Assembly (NCBI GenBank): GCA_018136815.1 | Contig: CM030940.1 | Span: 2,649,915 to 2,713,914 of the forward strand | Reading direction: 5' to 3' | Source: Isochrysis galbana | Lineage: Eukaryota > Haptophyta > Isochrysidales > Isochrysidaceae | Length of the DNA: 64,000 nt | Part shown: positions 32,755 to 43,700 of the stretch, piece after piece | Position numbering within the stretch: position 1 is the stretch's first letter | How the letters are laid out: each line of letters opens with the position of its first letter | The notes under the pieces: generated by a model | Told to the model about the DNA's origin: nothing | Seen by the model: only the letters and a program-made list of their open reading frames with translations | Databases searched by the model: none | Position numbers and translations under genes: made by a program

Positions 32755-34363
32755 CTAAGTTTATACTTAGACGCGATGGAGCGCGCCGACGCGACTCCCC
32801 TCTCCTTCGGCCCCCCCGCCGAGGGCGCCCCACCAGTGCCCATGGAGCAGCCGCTGTCGAAGCGGCCGCGCCCGCCCACCGAGGCCGAGCAGGTGCGTGC
32901 GACTCCGGTCGCGCCACACGGCCCGTGGCCCCGGCCACACCACCCATGGCAGCCATGCTGGCCTCCCCCATGGGGGGCAGCAGGCTGCTGGCAGCACCCC
33001 ATCAATGCCAGGCTCAAGCAGCCACCCCTCCATTGGGCATGCCTTATGACAGAGGCCCCTCTCGCCTTGGCAAGGGCCGCGCTGCTCCGGCAGCGCGGCC
33101 CGCGGCCGGGTGGCCCCTATGGGCACAACACACACCTCAATGCAGCAAGCAACATACGATCCAGAGTAAGCCCCTCATGCACACCTCACCACACACACGA
33201 AGCATGCTCGCACGCCCCCCGAAGGGACAACACTGACAAGACCCCCTCACCCATTGACTCCACTCGCTCAACACTGACCAAGGTCACCTCCGCCCACGCC
33301 TCACAGGACCAAGATTCCGACGTGGAAAACGACATCACAGACTCAGACGCCTCCTTTGAACTCTCCTTCCACCAAACCGGAGACATCATACTTCAGGACA
33401 CGACGGCGTATGCCGCCATCGTCGAGCTTCTTCTCGAACTCGAGGGCGTGGACCCCGAGCCAGACTTTTGGGCCCGCTCAGCGCGAGGCCCATGGCACAT
33501 AGCGGTCAACGAGGATTGCGCGCAACAATTCGCAAGCCAAATACGGAGAGCACACCATCATCCGCGTCCTAGGCCAAGACCAAGACCTTCCCGTACGCAT
33601 CCGCTTGGAATCCATCGACGAGAAAATCAACAAAAAAGGCACCTCCTCACGCAAAGCCCTCTATGAAGCACTCCAAGACGTCGCCGCCCACATTGTGGTC
33701 GAGGCAGACGGCCTTGCTCAAGCCTCGAAAATCACCTTGAGCGCGCTTGTCAAAGCGGTCGAATCGCAAGGCCTCACCTTCCTGAAGGGGAACCGTGAGC
33801 GAATGAAACTCGAAGGTGAGTCGGGCACTTTTGTGTCGAAAGTAGCCCACTCATCCCGCTGGCACCTCTACGTCTCCGCGGCGCAAGGACAAGGAACCTT
33901 CCTATCAGGCAACTTCCCACGCAAAATCATCCTCACCATCGACAACAAAACGGTGCCGGTAAATTACGCCGTCCGGGCATGCAAGCCGATCGCCATGCCC
34001 CCCAACATCCAATCCCCCCACAAGCTCATGATCCACGGAAGCACCAAAGGGTGCAAAGGTTGGCGCCCAGAGGTAGCCCTCGGCCTCTCACCGATACACC
34101 GCATCTGCGAATGCGATGCAGAAGCCGCCAAGCGCAGGGAACGCAATGAAACGCGCAAGATCGCTCCCCGCCCCAAGTCGGCCCACGAAGCGCTCGGTAA
34201 AGCTCCCCCCAAGCCTTGCGCTCGCTTCACGCAAGGGCTCTGCCTGCGCAACAAACGCGGGGTGCGCTGCAACCTCTCACACGAGGTCCCGGGCGCATGG
34301 AGGGGGGAACGGCAGCTCTCCCCTCCGGCGCTAACGTCTAACGTGTCTTCTTGCCTTGTTTAG
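32755..34363 (+). pseudogene. ORF1-type retroelement, copy 1 (frameshifted)
   Basis: It opens with the hairpin CTAAGT-TTAT-ACTTAG followed six bases later by ATG (32776), exactly as in copy 2 at 56373. The protein matches copy 2 nearly end to end. A one-base insertion at about 33531 (TTCGCAAGCC versus TTCAAGGCC) shifts the frame, and the rest continues at 33535-34363. Its C-terminus keeps a CCCH zinc finger (C-x7-C-x8-C-x3-H, CARFTQGLC...RCNLSHE) that copy 2 has lost. Such fingers are common in ORF1 or Gag-like nucleic-acid-binding proteins. No reverse transcriptase follows, and the 3' end typical of copy 2 is not found here. Confidence 0.75.
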
Positions 34364-36106
34364 GTGAAAGAAGACGGGAGACGGGAGACGGGGGGCGAGC
34401 CAGAGCCAAAGCCAGGAGGGAAGGGCCTGGCTCGCCGCGGCCGACTCCGCCCGTGCACTCTAGGGAAAACGGGGTAAAGGGTAAAGGGGCGCTTAGATAT
34501 GGTCCGGTGCCGATGCCTCCCCCCCCCGTCTGATGACCGATGACCGATGACCGATGATCTCACGTTCATATCTCCCCTCAACTACCTATATAATTGGTTC
34601 ACATTCGCATTGGGGAGGACACGCTCCCTCCCCTCTCTCCCGGCCCACCCTGATAGGGGGGGAACCGCCCACCCTCCTCCGTTGCCCTTTGGCAGGCAGG
34701 GTAGCGATTCTAAGGCCGCCCATATTACCGCCACCGCTGTTGGCCCCGCCGCCTTGGCCCCCTCCCCCCTCCGCCGCTGCCCCGCTGCCCCGCCGCCGCT
34801 GCCCCCGCCGATGCCCGCGCCACCGATGACCCAACCGCTTCGGCCACTGCCACCTTGGCCCCCGCCGCCGAGGCCCCGCCGCCGATGACCCAGCCGCTTC
34901 GGCCCGCATCGACGCACCGACGCCACCCCCGCCGAGGCCCGCGCCCGGAAGGGAGTTAGTTGGAGCCGGGGGGGGGGGCATGATGAGGCCTCCCCCCCAT
35001 GTGAACTAAGTATAGATTTAGTTGTTGAGAGGGGGGAGAAGGCGAGTGATTGATGAGCGTGTCGGGCTGGTATTCATCGCCGTTAGCCGTGCAAGAGCCG
35101 TCGCACGTCGCGACTCGCGAGCTCGCGAGCGCGGGCCAGGCAAAGTGTGCTAGAGTAAAGCTAGTGAGAGTAGCTCATTTAGCACTATCATAAAGTTGCA
35201 TCCCATATAAGTATTTGGAACCCCAATACCTTGTTCCTTGTAGACCGGCATGCGCCATTGCGCAGGCGGCATTGCATATGACTGCTGTGCTGCTAGTGCT
35301 CATTATTATCATCATCGAGACAACGTATCATTGGAGCACACTGACTAGTGACTAGTATCCACAGATGACCACTACGACATCATCATCCAGCTCAGTCGCG
35401 CATCCCACGAGTGATTGCTTGAGGTGCGCATCCAACAAAAAGCAAAAAGAAGAGGACTATTGACATATCCCTATTTTGACAAATGTGGCAAGTGGCAAGT
35501 GGTGCGGCACCCATCATTACCGCACCCTGACCTCGGGGTCGGGGATCGTTGCTCCCATCTATCTGGCGTCTGGCTCATGATCACTCGTCATCACTAGCGC
35601 ATCTCGCGCGCTGCATCGGGCCTGCTTCAGCGGGTAAAAATGGGCGCGAAGCAAGATTGCTCGTTAGTTGTGTTGTTGATCGTTGAGCTTCAAGCTTCAA
35701 GGGACGAGCTGCCATGCTGAAAACATAGAGAGACCAAAAAATGGTCGAGGCTGGGCCGACCTCGATAAATATTCACATGAGTACCGTAAGATGATCTCTG
35801 TAATAGAGCCACGAGCGTGACCTGTGCCGTCCGTACAATAGCTGCGCGCAATCTCTTCCTAGAAGAACAGAAAAAAGTGCAGCTATACAATTCTAGAAGT
35901 CGTTGTGACTGGCAGCAAGAAGAGCGTCATTTGGTTTCAACTGATCATGCGCACTAGCGCGAAAGTTTCAGCGGTGGGAGATGCTGCCGATCGGTGATTA
36001 GGTTGGCGTGTATCATTGGAAATTACGGTATACTCGCGGCCTTGGATGGGAGGAGCTGATTAAGGCCCTGAGTAGACGCAGTAAAAGCCACAAGAGAACA
36101 TCAAAG
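34364..36106. other. Long intergenic region, no gene seen
   Basis: The piece CTTAGATATGGTCCGGTG (34492-34509) is shared with repeat B's flank. A GCCGCC-rich low-complexity block lies at 34735-34930. At 35004-35024 a segment CTAAGTATAGATTTAGTTG is an imperfect inverse of the ORF1 element's 5' end. Nothing else stands out. Confidence 0.5.
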
Positions 36107-36607
36107 CTATTCGCCCTGGTTCGACTGTGCGTCCGGCCCGAAGCAAAGCATGTGTGCATCGACAACTGATGGGCGCAGCTTGGTGCCGAACATGAAATTC
36201 ACAAGATTCTGGTTGTGAACAATGCGGGCAGTAGAGACCGGTAAGTTGTGGTGATCAAATCGCAGAAGGCCCCTTCGTTTTCTCAATAGCTCTTGGAGAT
36301 CTTCTGTCCACTCGAGCATCTCAGGGTCATGCGTGTACTGAGAAAGGGCCGGCTCAAGGTAGAAGATTGCCTTCATATATTTCTCGTTCGCCTGCTTGAA
36401 GCGCCCTGAGCGATGCGCTTTGTCCGCAGCCATGCACATGTTGATCATCAGTGTGGCCATCAGCACAGAGGGTTTGACTCGGTTCCAGAAGTTCTCAGGG
36501 AGATCGACACGAAGGGGCTCGATCCCTCGTTCGAGGATGACTGGAAGCCGGCGATCATCATGCAGGTCATGACTTCGCTTGCCGAGCATCAGGACAGGCT
36601 TAGCCAT
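36107..36607 (-). CDS. Hypothetical protein with a TPR-like helix pair
   Basis: 166 residues from the first ATG; no intron is needed. The stretch AADKAHRSGRFKQANEKYMK then AIFYLEPALSQY looks like one tetratricopeptide helix pair. The composition is balanced with few low-complexity residues, which supports real coding. I do not recognise the family. Neighbouring sequence upstream is a C-run tract, as at other genes here. Confidence 0.5.
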   Translation of the reverse strand: MAKPVLMLGKRSHDLHDDRRLPVILERGIEPLRVDLPENFWNRVKPSVLMATLMINMCMAADKAHRSGRFKQANEKYMKAIFYLEPALSQYTHDPEMLEWTEDLQELLRKRRGLLRFDHHNLPVSTARIVHNQNLVNFMFGTKLRPSVVDAHMLCFGPDAQSNQGE

Positions 36608-36679
36608 CGTGTCGGCGGCAGAGCTGAAGCTGATCAAGCGGATGCGGCCGACTACGAGTATCGGCAGCAATTATTTACA

Positions 36680-37000
36680 AGAACTGATACTTGAAGGAAT
36701 GTGTCCGCCTTGGTTCCAGCCGAGCTCATCTGCCGCGGTTCCCCCCGGGGCGATCTTTGGAACTCGGGACGTGTTTTTTTCAAGAAATTCTTTGCCCTTT
36801 CCTCCCTCTCCCCCCCCCCCCCCCACCTCCCCCAGACTCCCCCCTCGTGTCGTCGGCGCCCGTCTAGTGCGCTGTCTTCGGTCTCGCAGGCCAGGCTTCT
36901 TCAGCCTGCAGGGGGATTCATTCGTCGGCCCGGGAGCGGAAATTGGGGTCGCGCGCGGCTCCGCCAGCAAAGAGGGCCAGCGACGCCACACTGCTCGCCT

Positions 37001-37034
<34 letters not shown>

Positions 37035-38435
37035 CCACTCGTCGCGATGCCGTCGGCTTCGTAGCGGCGGCTCTACGCGGCTCGTGTCCTATTCGCCAAA
37101 GTCAATCGTGCGCGACGGAAGAGGCGCCGCAGCGCGATGGCAGTCGCTCAGTCTCGCGACTCTCGACGCACGGCGCCAGCAAAACACGGCGCGGACGGCT
37201 GAAAGACGAAGACGGGCAGCACGACGCGTGTGCGCACGCATCAAGCGCTCAAGCGCTCTCATATGCTAATGTCTAATGTGCATGTAATGTGATGAGTCCC
37301 TGTGCCATCGAATGCTCCCGCGCCCCGATATTTTAGTACTCTAGTAAATTTTTGTTGATTGATGAAAATGGGACTAACCCACGGTTTGGCTCCGGCCAGA
37401 ATTTCGAGAATTTTTTTTAAAATTTGGGTGGATCTAGGCGATCCTACTAAAAAAGATATTTGACCGAAATTTGGGTGCGGAAGCCTCGAAATTTTGTCGC
37501 ATGGGCATGGGCGCATGGCACCTACCCCTACCCCGCAACGGCTGGCCGGCCGTTCATCGCGGAAGAGGCTCAGGCGCCACTCCTGGCAAGGGCAGGGCGA
37601 GGGCGCGGAGGAGTGCAGCTCACAGCCCTCTTCCTCCCGTCCTCCCGTCGGGCGTCGCGGCGTCGCAAGTAGTGGAGTTAGACACGCAGTTCGAGAATGA
37701 AAAAAAAATCCAACTGGGAAGATGCGCACCTGCACTGAGCCGCTGGCCGTTGCCGCACGCCGACGCAGGTGAAGACGCAGGTGAAGATGTCCCTGCAGGC
37801 CTGCAGAGACCCCGGCAGAGCCCGGGGGCGGGCGGGCGGGTCATCTGAGCGCCCCGGCTTGCATTCATGGTCATGTCTGGGGCCTAGGCTCCTTCAGACG
37901 GCGAAGGGGTAGCGTTGCGCACTCCCGGGGTTGCTGGAGTGCTGCAGCGAGAAACTGCGAGGATGCTGCTAAGGCCGTACGTAGAGGTCGCCAGTCGAGC
38001 GCCTGAAGTCAGTGGTGTCGCAGATTTGGCAACCAGTGGTGAGTCAGGCGCTCTCCGGCTGGGCTCCTTCAGAAGGCGAAGGCTTAGCGTCACGCATTCC
38101 CAGTGTTGCGTGTTGCGGGAGTGGTGCAGCTTGCGAGAGTGCTGCAGCGACGAACGACATATGCAGATATGACAAATCTACCCAAATATGCAATTGCATA
38201 TGCTGCATATTTCTACCTGGGCCTACGGATCAAACACCAGTCGCCACACAACACCTATGACCACTGTACTTCTCACACAAACAACCACCATAACAAACGA
38301 TAACAAACCCTGCCGTGACTCTGTAGTCCCAGACATAGCCATGGGAAAAGGCGCGAAGCTCGACAGAAAACAACAGCGTGATGCGTGGAGACGAAGTTGT
38401 TTGATCTGAGCGAGGATTTACCTTCTATTTTCAAG
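36680..38435. other. Intergenic, no gene seen; C-run tracts
   Basis: C-runs lie at about 36811-36824 and a very long one at 37004-37031. Two imperfect direct repeats (about 37887-37950 and 38062-38150) share GGCTCCTTCAGA(C/A)GGCGAAGG and a GTGCTGCAGCGA(G/C) end. The ORFs lack domain content. Confidence 0.5.
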
Positions 38436-38442
38436 CGTTGAA

Positions 38443-39531
38443 TAGGGCGGTCAAACAGGGTTTTTTTATTAGGGGTGAAAAAATGACCATCTCACGGTTA
38501 AGGAAATTTCAGAATTTTTTTCGGTAGAAAGTTTCCAATACACCCAACAAACACATATCCGGGCCCCATTGGGACCCAGACCTCCCCCTTGGGCCCCCAC
38601 AACAAAACGTAAGCAAATATTGACGAAAGACGCTAAAGTCGGAAAGGGCTTAAAGAGCTCAACTTCAAATCGAGACCGGGCGCGGTGCATGCCCGTTTTC
38701 GACGATCCATCAAGATGGGGGGCCCAGCCATACACCAAATGCCCGGAGTGCTTTCGTTGCGCCGTCGCGCGTCATCAACAGCATAAAGTATTTCTGATGC
38801 CACCTGCCAAGGCCACCACCTAGCGGCAGACAATGATTTCTGCTCTGGGTGGTGGGTTCCCGCGAGATGCGCTATGAGGCGCTCTGGCAGGATCTTGGCC
38901 TTTCCTGCCCGCCGCAGCGTAGAGCGCCACGACAAGGCCCGTCCTGAGGCCACCCACGGGTCTCGCCTCATCGATCAATGCCGGATCTGGCACTGTCCGA
39001 GAGAGGATGGCCGCGTAGGCAGCCTCAATGCGCAGGCTCGTCAGCCACGCGTGGACGGCCGCGTTGGAGAGCTGGTCCTGGTTCTCGATGCCGAGTTCGA
39101 GAGAGGGCGAATCCTGCGAGGGGCGGGTCGGGATGGTCGGGATGGGGCCTCTGGTAGCCAGGGTAGCCGCGTGCGCTCGCTGTGAGGAGCTGGGTGGGCT
39201 GCGCGGGCAATGATGCCAAAGGGTCAGGGGGTGGTCGGACTGTCGGCAGCCCGACACGGCGCTGCATCGGGCGGGAATCAAATGCCGAATGTAGCTTAGA
39301 TATAGAGGAACCGATCCCCCCGCGGGCGCGACCGCCCATTCTTTACGGGTAGAGCGTGAGTGCGCGTGACGGAGGGGGGGAGGGGGGGGGCGAATCGCAC
39401 CATTTCTTGGCGAAGATTTTCGTAGCGTCAGGTAGCCCCCCCGGGAGGTTTTTTATTGGGCATCGCGCCACGGTCAAAAAATGCAGCCCAACCCTTACTA
39501 GTAGTTAAAAAGCCCCTGTTTGACCGCCCTA
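38443..39531. mobile_element. TIR DNA transposon family C, non-autonomous, 7-bp TSD
   Basis: The ends are inverted: TAGGGCGGTCAAACAGGG at 38443 and its complement CCTGTTTGACCGCCCTA ending at 39531. The heptamer CGTTGAA flanks both sides (38436-38442 and 39532-39538). It is 1089 bp and has no transposase. Minus-strand ORFs inside (38633-39281) look like degraded coding but are not recognised. A truncated relative is at 28340-28768. The superfamily is uncertain: seven bases is unusual, and an imperfect 8-bp hAT-type duplication is possible. Confidence 0.82.
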
Positions 39532-39874
39532 CGTTGAAAATAAAAGTCCTAAGAAGAGATCCGAAGATATCCGGGACACCGGGACACCAAAGTCATACAT
39601 AACTATGGACATTTGATCGCTCAATTCGATTGATGCCCCACAATTGACGGAACGACACCTCAAGCAAATTCCGCTACAACAAGGAACAAGGAAGGAGGGG
39701 GGAAGCAGCCCAAATCTCTTGTGACCTGGGAGGCCAAGATGAAGGGAGCAACAGCTCTACCTATGAGGAAAGTGCAGGGTAGCCTACAAGAAACATAGGG
39801 GAGATGCAGGAAGAACCTGCTGTGCGGGCTATCTCGCTATCTCAGGCTTGAGATTGGGAAGCTTCTCAGGGGCC
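39532..39874. other. Intergenic, nothing seen
   Basis: Flank between the TIR transposon and the duplicated retroelement 5' end. No ORF or repeat recognised. Confidence 0.5.
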
Positions 39875-40772
39875 TGTCAGAGCAAGGCTCATCTCACTCT
39901 TGGAGATGGCCTGCGAGGGCGCGCCGGCAGCTAGCGCGGAACGCGGTTCTTGTGGGGAGCTCATGGAGCTTTCCTCGGGGGTGACTACGGGCATGGTGAT
40001 CGACGCACGACGCACGACGCACGCACGGAGCACGGTGGGCGCGGAAGTGCGAAAGGAGGCTTGTGGGAGGTGGTGGCAGGCGACTGGGGGTGGCTCAGGC
40101 GCGTGCTTGACTTGTATTGACTCGTTGACTCGGGGTATAGACTCGGGAACTCGGGGGGACTCGCTTGGGAACACGGTGGGACTCGACGAAGTTGCTACAA
40201 AAATCACTCACAAGAAACCAAAAACCAAAGTCCTTGGGCTCAGAAAACTAACGTAAACACTCCGGAATCATACGATAAACAAACCCCTCCCCGCGCGGCG
40301 AAGGCTGAAGTCGCGATCGCTCGTCATGCGCGAAGATATACGGAAAGAGAGCGCATAACTACGCCACCGAAGGGTTCGAACTATCGTTAAAGTGGAACTC
40401 GTCCGCTGAAGCCAACGCGGAGGGTCGAGGAGAGATCCAAAATCGCGCCGGGGGAAGAAGGCGATGTGCGGAGAGACCTTCTAGACAAGCAACGAGCAAG
40501 GGGCGACGAAACAAGACGCGAGACGCGAGGCGCGTGCCATTCGTTCTTCCTTTCTTTCATCGAAACCGCGACGAAACTAACATTAAACGTCGGTGCCCCC
40601 TCCGCGAGGATCGCGAAGAAGAACGGACGAGATGGAGGCAATCATCGAAGGAACCGCGAGAGGAATCGAAGCGAGGGGGGGAACAACGACGGCCGGAGGA
40701 AACGAACCGCGCGCGGGGGAGAAGAGAACCTCGCGCGGGGGGGGGGATTAATATAACGGCCGGAGGCGACGG
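39875..40772 (-). repeat. 898-bp direct repeat, distal copy
   Basis: Identical by eye to 49089-49986. It contains the same 5' leader and the first 40 Gag codons, after which the frame stops within four codons. It joins directly to the RT at 40772/40773, breaking the RT domain. Confidence 0.9.
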
Positions 40773-43700
40773 GAGATATTCAGCCGAGGTGGCAAAGAAA
40801 ACGCATTTCGACATCTTGCAAGTGAGGCCCGCCCAGATGAGACGTTCCAAGACAAGATCAAGACGGTGTAACATTTGTTGGAATGACGACTCTTCCCTGG
40901 CCTGCAGCGAGTCACCTACACCTGTCGACCAGGCGCCGACATCATCCAAGTATGGCATACAAATCTCCCATGCCAGCCCACCGAGAACGGCGTCCATGAG
41001 GCGGCACATATACGAGGGACCGGATTGAACACCGAAAGGCAAGTAATTGAACTCGTACTTGCCGCGATGAGTAGTGAACGCGGTGATATGTTTATCGGAT
41101 TCTTTGATCGGTATACCCCAGAAACCAGATGCCAGGTCCAGGGTGCAAAGGAATAGAGAATCGAGGTTGCCTTGACCGGACGACAATCGGTCGATGGCTT
41201 CTACCGTGAGGGGAAGAGGGCTGTCCTCTAGACGAAGCTTGGAGTTGACGTCGCGATAATCTACGCAGAAACGTACGGAGCCATCCTTCTTAGTGACTAA
41301 CACGACTCGAGAGGCCCACGACGAATTTGATTTCCTAATGATGCCCGCGGACTCCATCTTGCAAACTTCGTCCTCTATGATCTTCTCACCCTCTCGTCCA
41401 ACTCTAGACGGTGCGTGACGGTGAGCTTCGGCTCCGGGGTTGAGCGGTAGCTCTACCTCCATCACGTGAGTGTGATTCGGGTTAGTCGGGTCAATTGCGA
41501 AAGCAGCGATACGTCGGGCCAGTAGACGACGAACTTGTTCACGTTGGGGCATCGAGAGACGGCCCTCGGGGTCGATCTTGGCTGCCTCGAGGAGCTTGCG
41601 TTGGTCCTCGTTGAGCGACTCAATCACATCCGGCGAGTTATTGTCACCGACGCGGTGATAAGTTCCAGCGTGAATCTTGAATCGAACCTGTAGCGAAGCT
41701 ACAGGATGGAACGACGGAAGGTGTAGTGGTTTGGGGTCAGTATTGGCCACCGTAACCGCGATGGTGTGGTCGGATTTCGGCCTCTCTACTTGAGGGATGA
41801 CGAGCGGAGAGCTGTCAATAGTCTCGCGTGTAGGGAGCCGGTCCACGAGCATGGCGCAGTCTTCGTGTTCTCGAAGAGCTAGCGGAATTCGGACGTGAAA
41901 CGTCGCCCGATGATAGGCCGGGATCGTGATAGGTTCATGGGTATATAGGAGGTACTCGGAGCCACAAGACGCCGGCGCTTTGGCGGCAAACTCATCGGCC
42001 GTGTTGAAGAGCGGCTCGGAGACTAGCTGGTTGTCGTTTTCGGCGGCTTGCGGCCCTCGGAAGAAGTCAGTCGTGATTGGGTTCGCGGAGGTCGGACAGA
42101 CCTGTGCACAAGTCATGCTGACAGGGACCACCGCTATCGGTGACGTCGAGACGCGAAAGATCGGCGGAGCGTCGGGGCTTGGACTGCCATTAACCTCAAG
42201 AGGAGCCACCGTGGATGGGGCACCGAGGGTGATAGAGCCGTCCGCGCTGTCGGAGGCGAGCTGAATCGAAGCGGCGTGCGTAGCTAAGAAGTCGTTCCCG
42301 AGCAGTAGCATCGGGTTGCCTTCAATCACCATGAACGTATGACGAAAGAGAAATCCACCGACGGAGAAAACGATTCGAGCCTTGCCTCGCGTGATAAGAG
42401 GTAGGCCGTCTGGGCCATGGAGCGGTGTCACTACGGCTTGCGGCAGCCGCTCGACGCATGCGTCGTTGGGTAGGCTGGACAAGAGGGAAGTGGTCACGAC
42501 CGACGGGCCAGCTCCGGTGTCAGCGAGTGTGCTGTTGACCGTGAGGGCGGAGTCGGCTAAGATTACTCCTTCTTTGCCGGCAGCCTCGCCGGAGCGGCAG
42601 ACCATTAGATCTCGAACATATAGACAATGCCTTGGGTAGGCAGATGGTAGGGTATCCACGACGCTCTCCGGCCGGTGCGCGGTCACGTGTGCAATGGTGT
42701 CGGACAGGGACGGGGTTGGTCGCCAGCGTCGTTGCTCGGGTGAATTCGTCGTCAAACTGGTCGTCGTCTCTTCGGGTACTCCGACTGCCGCTATCGTGGC
42801 AGAGGGCCTAGAGGGGTCGTCCTCGTTGGTAGCGGTACAGGGTGATAGCTTGGGACTAGTGTAGCCCAGGCCTCTCTTGTCGGTGGGGTGCCTCGGGTGG
42901 TCGGACATCTTTTCCCAATCTTTCTCGAGACGGGCTTGGGCTTCTGTCTTGGGTCTTCGAACTAATGAGGCTAGCTCTTCGGCGCGGATGCCTTTGGCTT
43001 CCACGAACTCGATCGGCGCTCGGACGGCAGCGGCGAGGTCGGATTCCTCGTCGGCGTTTCGTCCGGCTAGAGCTTGCGCTCTTATTTCGTCAGCGGTTTC
43101 GAGCGTGACGTTGGACCATTTCTGGTCCCCGTTCACTCCGAATGATTGCCATTGTTGGCGCCGCTTCCGGAGAGTCGTCGGCGTCGTCGGACGCGGCGAG
43201 CTCGCGCGTGCCGGAGGCGGGGCGGTCCATGGAGAGAATGGGTCGTGGAGTGTAGACTCGGAGGCGTGGAGTGGCGTGTCGTTGTCGTGGTTATCGTGGG
43301 TTTCTTTTTGGTCTTCGTGGTTGTCTGACTCGGGAGTAGCTGGACGGGAAACAACGGGGTCGGAAGAAACTTCACTCGTTTCCCTCCCCCTCTCATAACG
43401 ATGAAGAGCCGACCACGGCTCGTAGGCGGTAGCCTCGGTCGAGCTAAGTGAAGGCCGGTCCAATAGGCTGCACCGCGCGCAAGCGAGTAGCTCTAACGCG
43501 GACAATTTCTTCGTCGACGTCTGGTCTCGCTGTTGGCTCAAATGTCGAAGAAGAACAGGCATCCAATGGATCGCCATCGCTCCAGCTACACCGACGTAGG
43601 TGCGGCTGCGAAGAGCGCCACGGTGCGGTGAAGGAGAGAGGTTAGCCATGGCCGACTCACGGCCATCCACGACGCAAGTTGGCTGGAGGGGCGGCAGCCC

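Noticed and set aside
40365-40400. tRNA gene suggested by GGTTCGAACT
   Set aside because: A B-box-like string alone; no A box, acceptor stem or anticodon loop can be drawn, and it sits inside the retroelement repeat.
39875-40772. Calling the 898-bp repeats LTRs
   Set aside because: No TG...CA ends, no primer-binding site, no target duplication, and they contain Gag start codons; recorded as direct repeats instead.
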